From a virus, in IMG/VR virus record IMGVR_UViG_3300002350_000002, positions 38,781-69,152 of that record: a stretch of 30,372 bases of DNA. The stretch is one strand, 5' to 3'. Positions 29,531 to 30,372 of the stretch are shown here, piece by piece (within the stretch, counting starts at the first letter, position 1; the number at the start of each line of letters is the position of its first letter). The position numbers were made by a program, and so were the translations under genes. Below the pieces are notes generated by a model that was not told where the DNA came from, did not search any database, and was given only the letters and a program-made list of their open reading frames with translations.

Positions 29531-30372
29531 ATGCAAAAAAGAAAAGTCCTTCTTGTTAGTGAAGCCTCTTATCTTAATTCTGGATATTCCAATTATGGTT
29601 TCCAGATAATGAAGAGGCTTTATGACACCAAGGACTTTGATCTTGCTGAAATAAGTTGTCATGGAAGCGACAGTAGATCAGATGAAATACCTTGGAAAAG
29701 TTATGTTGTTCCAAAAAAGTCAAACATCTTTGGTGAAGATATATTAAATGATGTTTTAATAGATTTTAAACCAGATATAGTTTGGTCATTTAGAGATCCT
29801 TGGGTAGATGAATTTATTGGCGATTCTGTATTAAGAAACAACTTTAAATGGGTCTACATGCCAACTGTTGATGCTTTGCCATTAGATGTTGATTGGGTTG
29901 ACACTATAAGCAGAGCAGATCATGTTTTAACATACTCTGATTGGGCAGCAGAAGAACTTGCAAGTCTATATCCTAGTATAAACATTTTAGGTTCAGCATC
30001 TCCAGGATTTGACACCAACTTTAAACCTGTTGAAGATAAAATTAAATTTAAGAAACAACATGGAATAAATGAAGAATCATTAATTATTGGCTCTGTAATG
30101 AGGAACCAAAAAAGAAAACTTATTCCAGATCTTCTTGATGCATTTTCTGAGTTTTTAGATAAAGCACCAAAAGAAATTTCTGAAAAATGTTTTTTGTATC
30201 TTCATACAACTTATCCAGATGTTGGTTGGAATATACCTAGACTTATTGCAGAAAGACCAAAAATATCCAACAAGGTTCTTTTTTCTTATAACTGCAACAA
30301 CTGTTTTAAACTTTCAATCTCTTCTTTTTGTGGTGCGATTATACAATGTAATAATTGTAAACAGGTCAATTG
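29531..30372 (+). CDS. GT4-type glycosyltransferase, 3' end outside window
   Basis: Partial: 280 residues visible, running off the right end. It starts M-Q-K-R-K-V-L-L-V-S-E-A-S-Y-L-N-S-G-Y-S, followed by S-Y-D/N-type GT-B N-domain elements (V-W-S-F-R-D-P-W, Y-M-P-T-V-D, L-T-Y-S-D-W-A-A-E-E-L), and a C-domain beginning I-I-G-S-V-M-R-N-Q-K-R-K. Residues 255-276 hold two C-x-x-C pairs (C255/C258, C273/C276) plus C267, a probable zinc ribbon inserted in the transferase domain. The catalytic E-x7-E would lie beyond the window. Two bases separate it from ssb. Donor and acceptor unknown. Confidence 0.75.
   Translation, partial: MQKRKVLLVSEASYLNSGYSNYGFQIMKRLYDTKDFDLAEISCHGSDSRSDEIPWKSYVVPKKSNIFGEDILNDVLIDFKPDIVWSFRDPWVDEFIGDSVLRNNFKWVYMPTVDALPLDVDWVDTISRADHVLTYSDWAAEELASLYPSINILGSASPGFDTNFKPVEDKIKFKKQHGINEESLIIGSVMRNQKRKLIPDLLDAFSEFLDKAPKEISEKCFLYLHTTYPDVGWNIPRLIAERPKISNKVLFSYNCNNCFKLSISSFCGAIIQCNNCKQVN

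Noticed and set aside
1-30372. tRNA genes or CRISPR arrays
   Set aside because: I looked through the intergenic stretches and saw no cloverleaf-like sequence with a CCA end and no regularly spaced repeats; a tRNA search program was not available.

Overview
The window looks like a piece of a large, AT-rich, tailed double-stranded DNA phage (Caudoviricetes) genome. Every convincing gene is on the + strand. Genes are packed with overlaps of 1 to about 45 bases or gaps of a few bases. Translation uses Shine-Dalgarno sites and the standard bacterial code, with TAA, TAG and TGA all acting as stops. About half of the proteins are small phage-type proteins without a clear function, and I see no rRNA, tRNA, CRISPR or bacterial housekeeping operon. 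The host cannot be named from the sequence; peptide deformylase and Shine-Dalgarno sites indicate a bacterium, and a B12-dependent reductase implies that the infected cell contains adenosylcobalamin.

Layout. Bases 1-5430 hold small proteins, a free-standing HNH endonuclease, peptide deformylase, a GT4 glycosyltransferase and the flavin-dependent thymidylate synthase ThyX. Bases 5430-9660 hold a probable envelope or lysis-related cassette: a one-span membrane peptide, a secreted 259-residue protein, a papain-like cysteine peptidase interrupted by an intein at its catalytic cysteine, and another membrane protein. Bases 9650-13940 hold two more glycosyltransferases (one GT-A-like, one GT10 fucosyltransferase-like) flanking an adenosylcobalamin-dependent ribonucleotide reductase whose leader has a compact set of hairpins. 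Bases 13940-16540 are a run of small proteins, several with zinc ribbons.

Bases 16530-29530 are the replication and recombination module. In order: a UvsX/RecA recombinase carrying a second intein in its Walker A loop, a PD-(D/E)xK nuclease, a possible UvsY-like mediator, a DnaB/gp41-type helicase, a DnaG-type primase, a dNMP kinase, a Cas4/AddB-like Fe-S nuclease, a Nudix hydrolase, DNA polymerase III alpha split into two genes with a DnaQ-type exonuclease gene between the halves, and a single-strand binding protein. A fourth glycosyltransferase runs off the right end.

Together the reductase, ThyX and dNMP kinase supply dNTPs; helicase, primase, SSB, split polymerase and exonuclease form a replisome; UvsX and the nucleases handle recombination. 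The most interesting points are the two inteins placed exactly at active sites (one a class 3 type with a dead homing endonuclease), the split polymerase, and two kinds of 5' leader structure: ribosome-site-masking hairpins and the multi-hairpin leader of the reductase gene.
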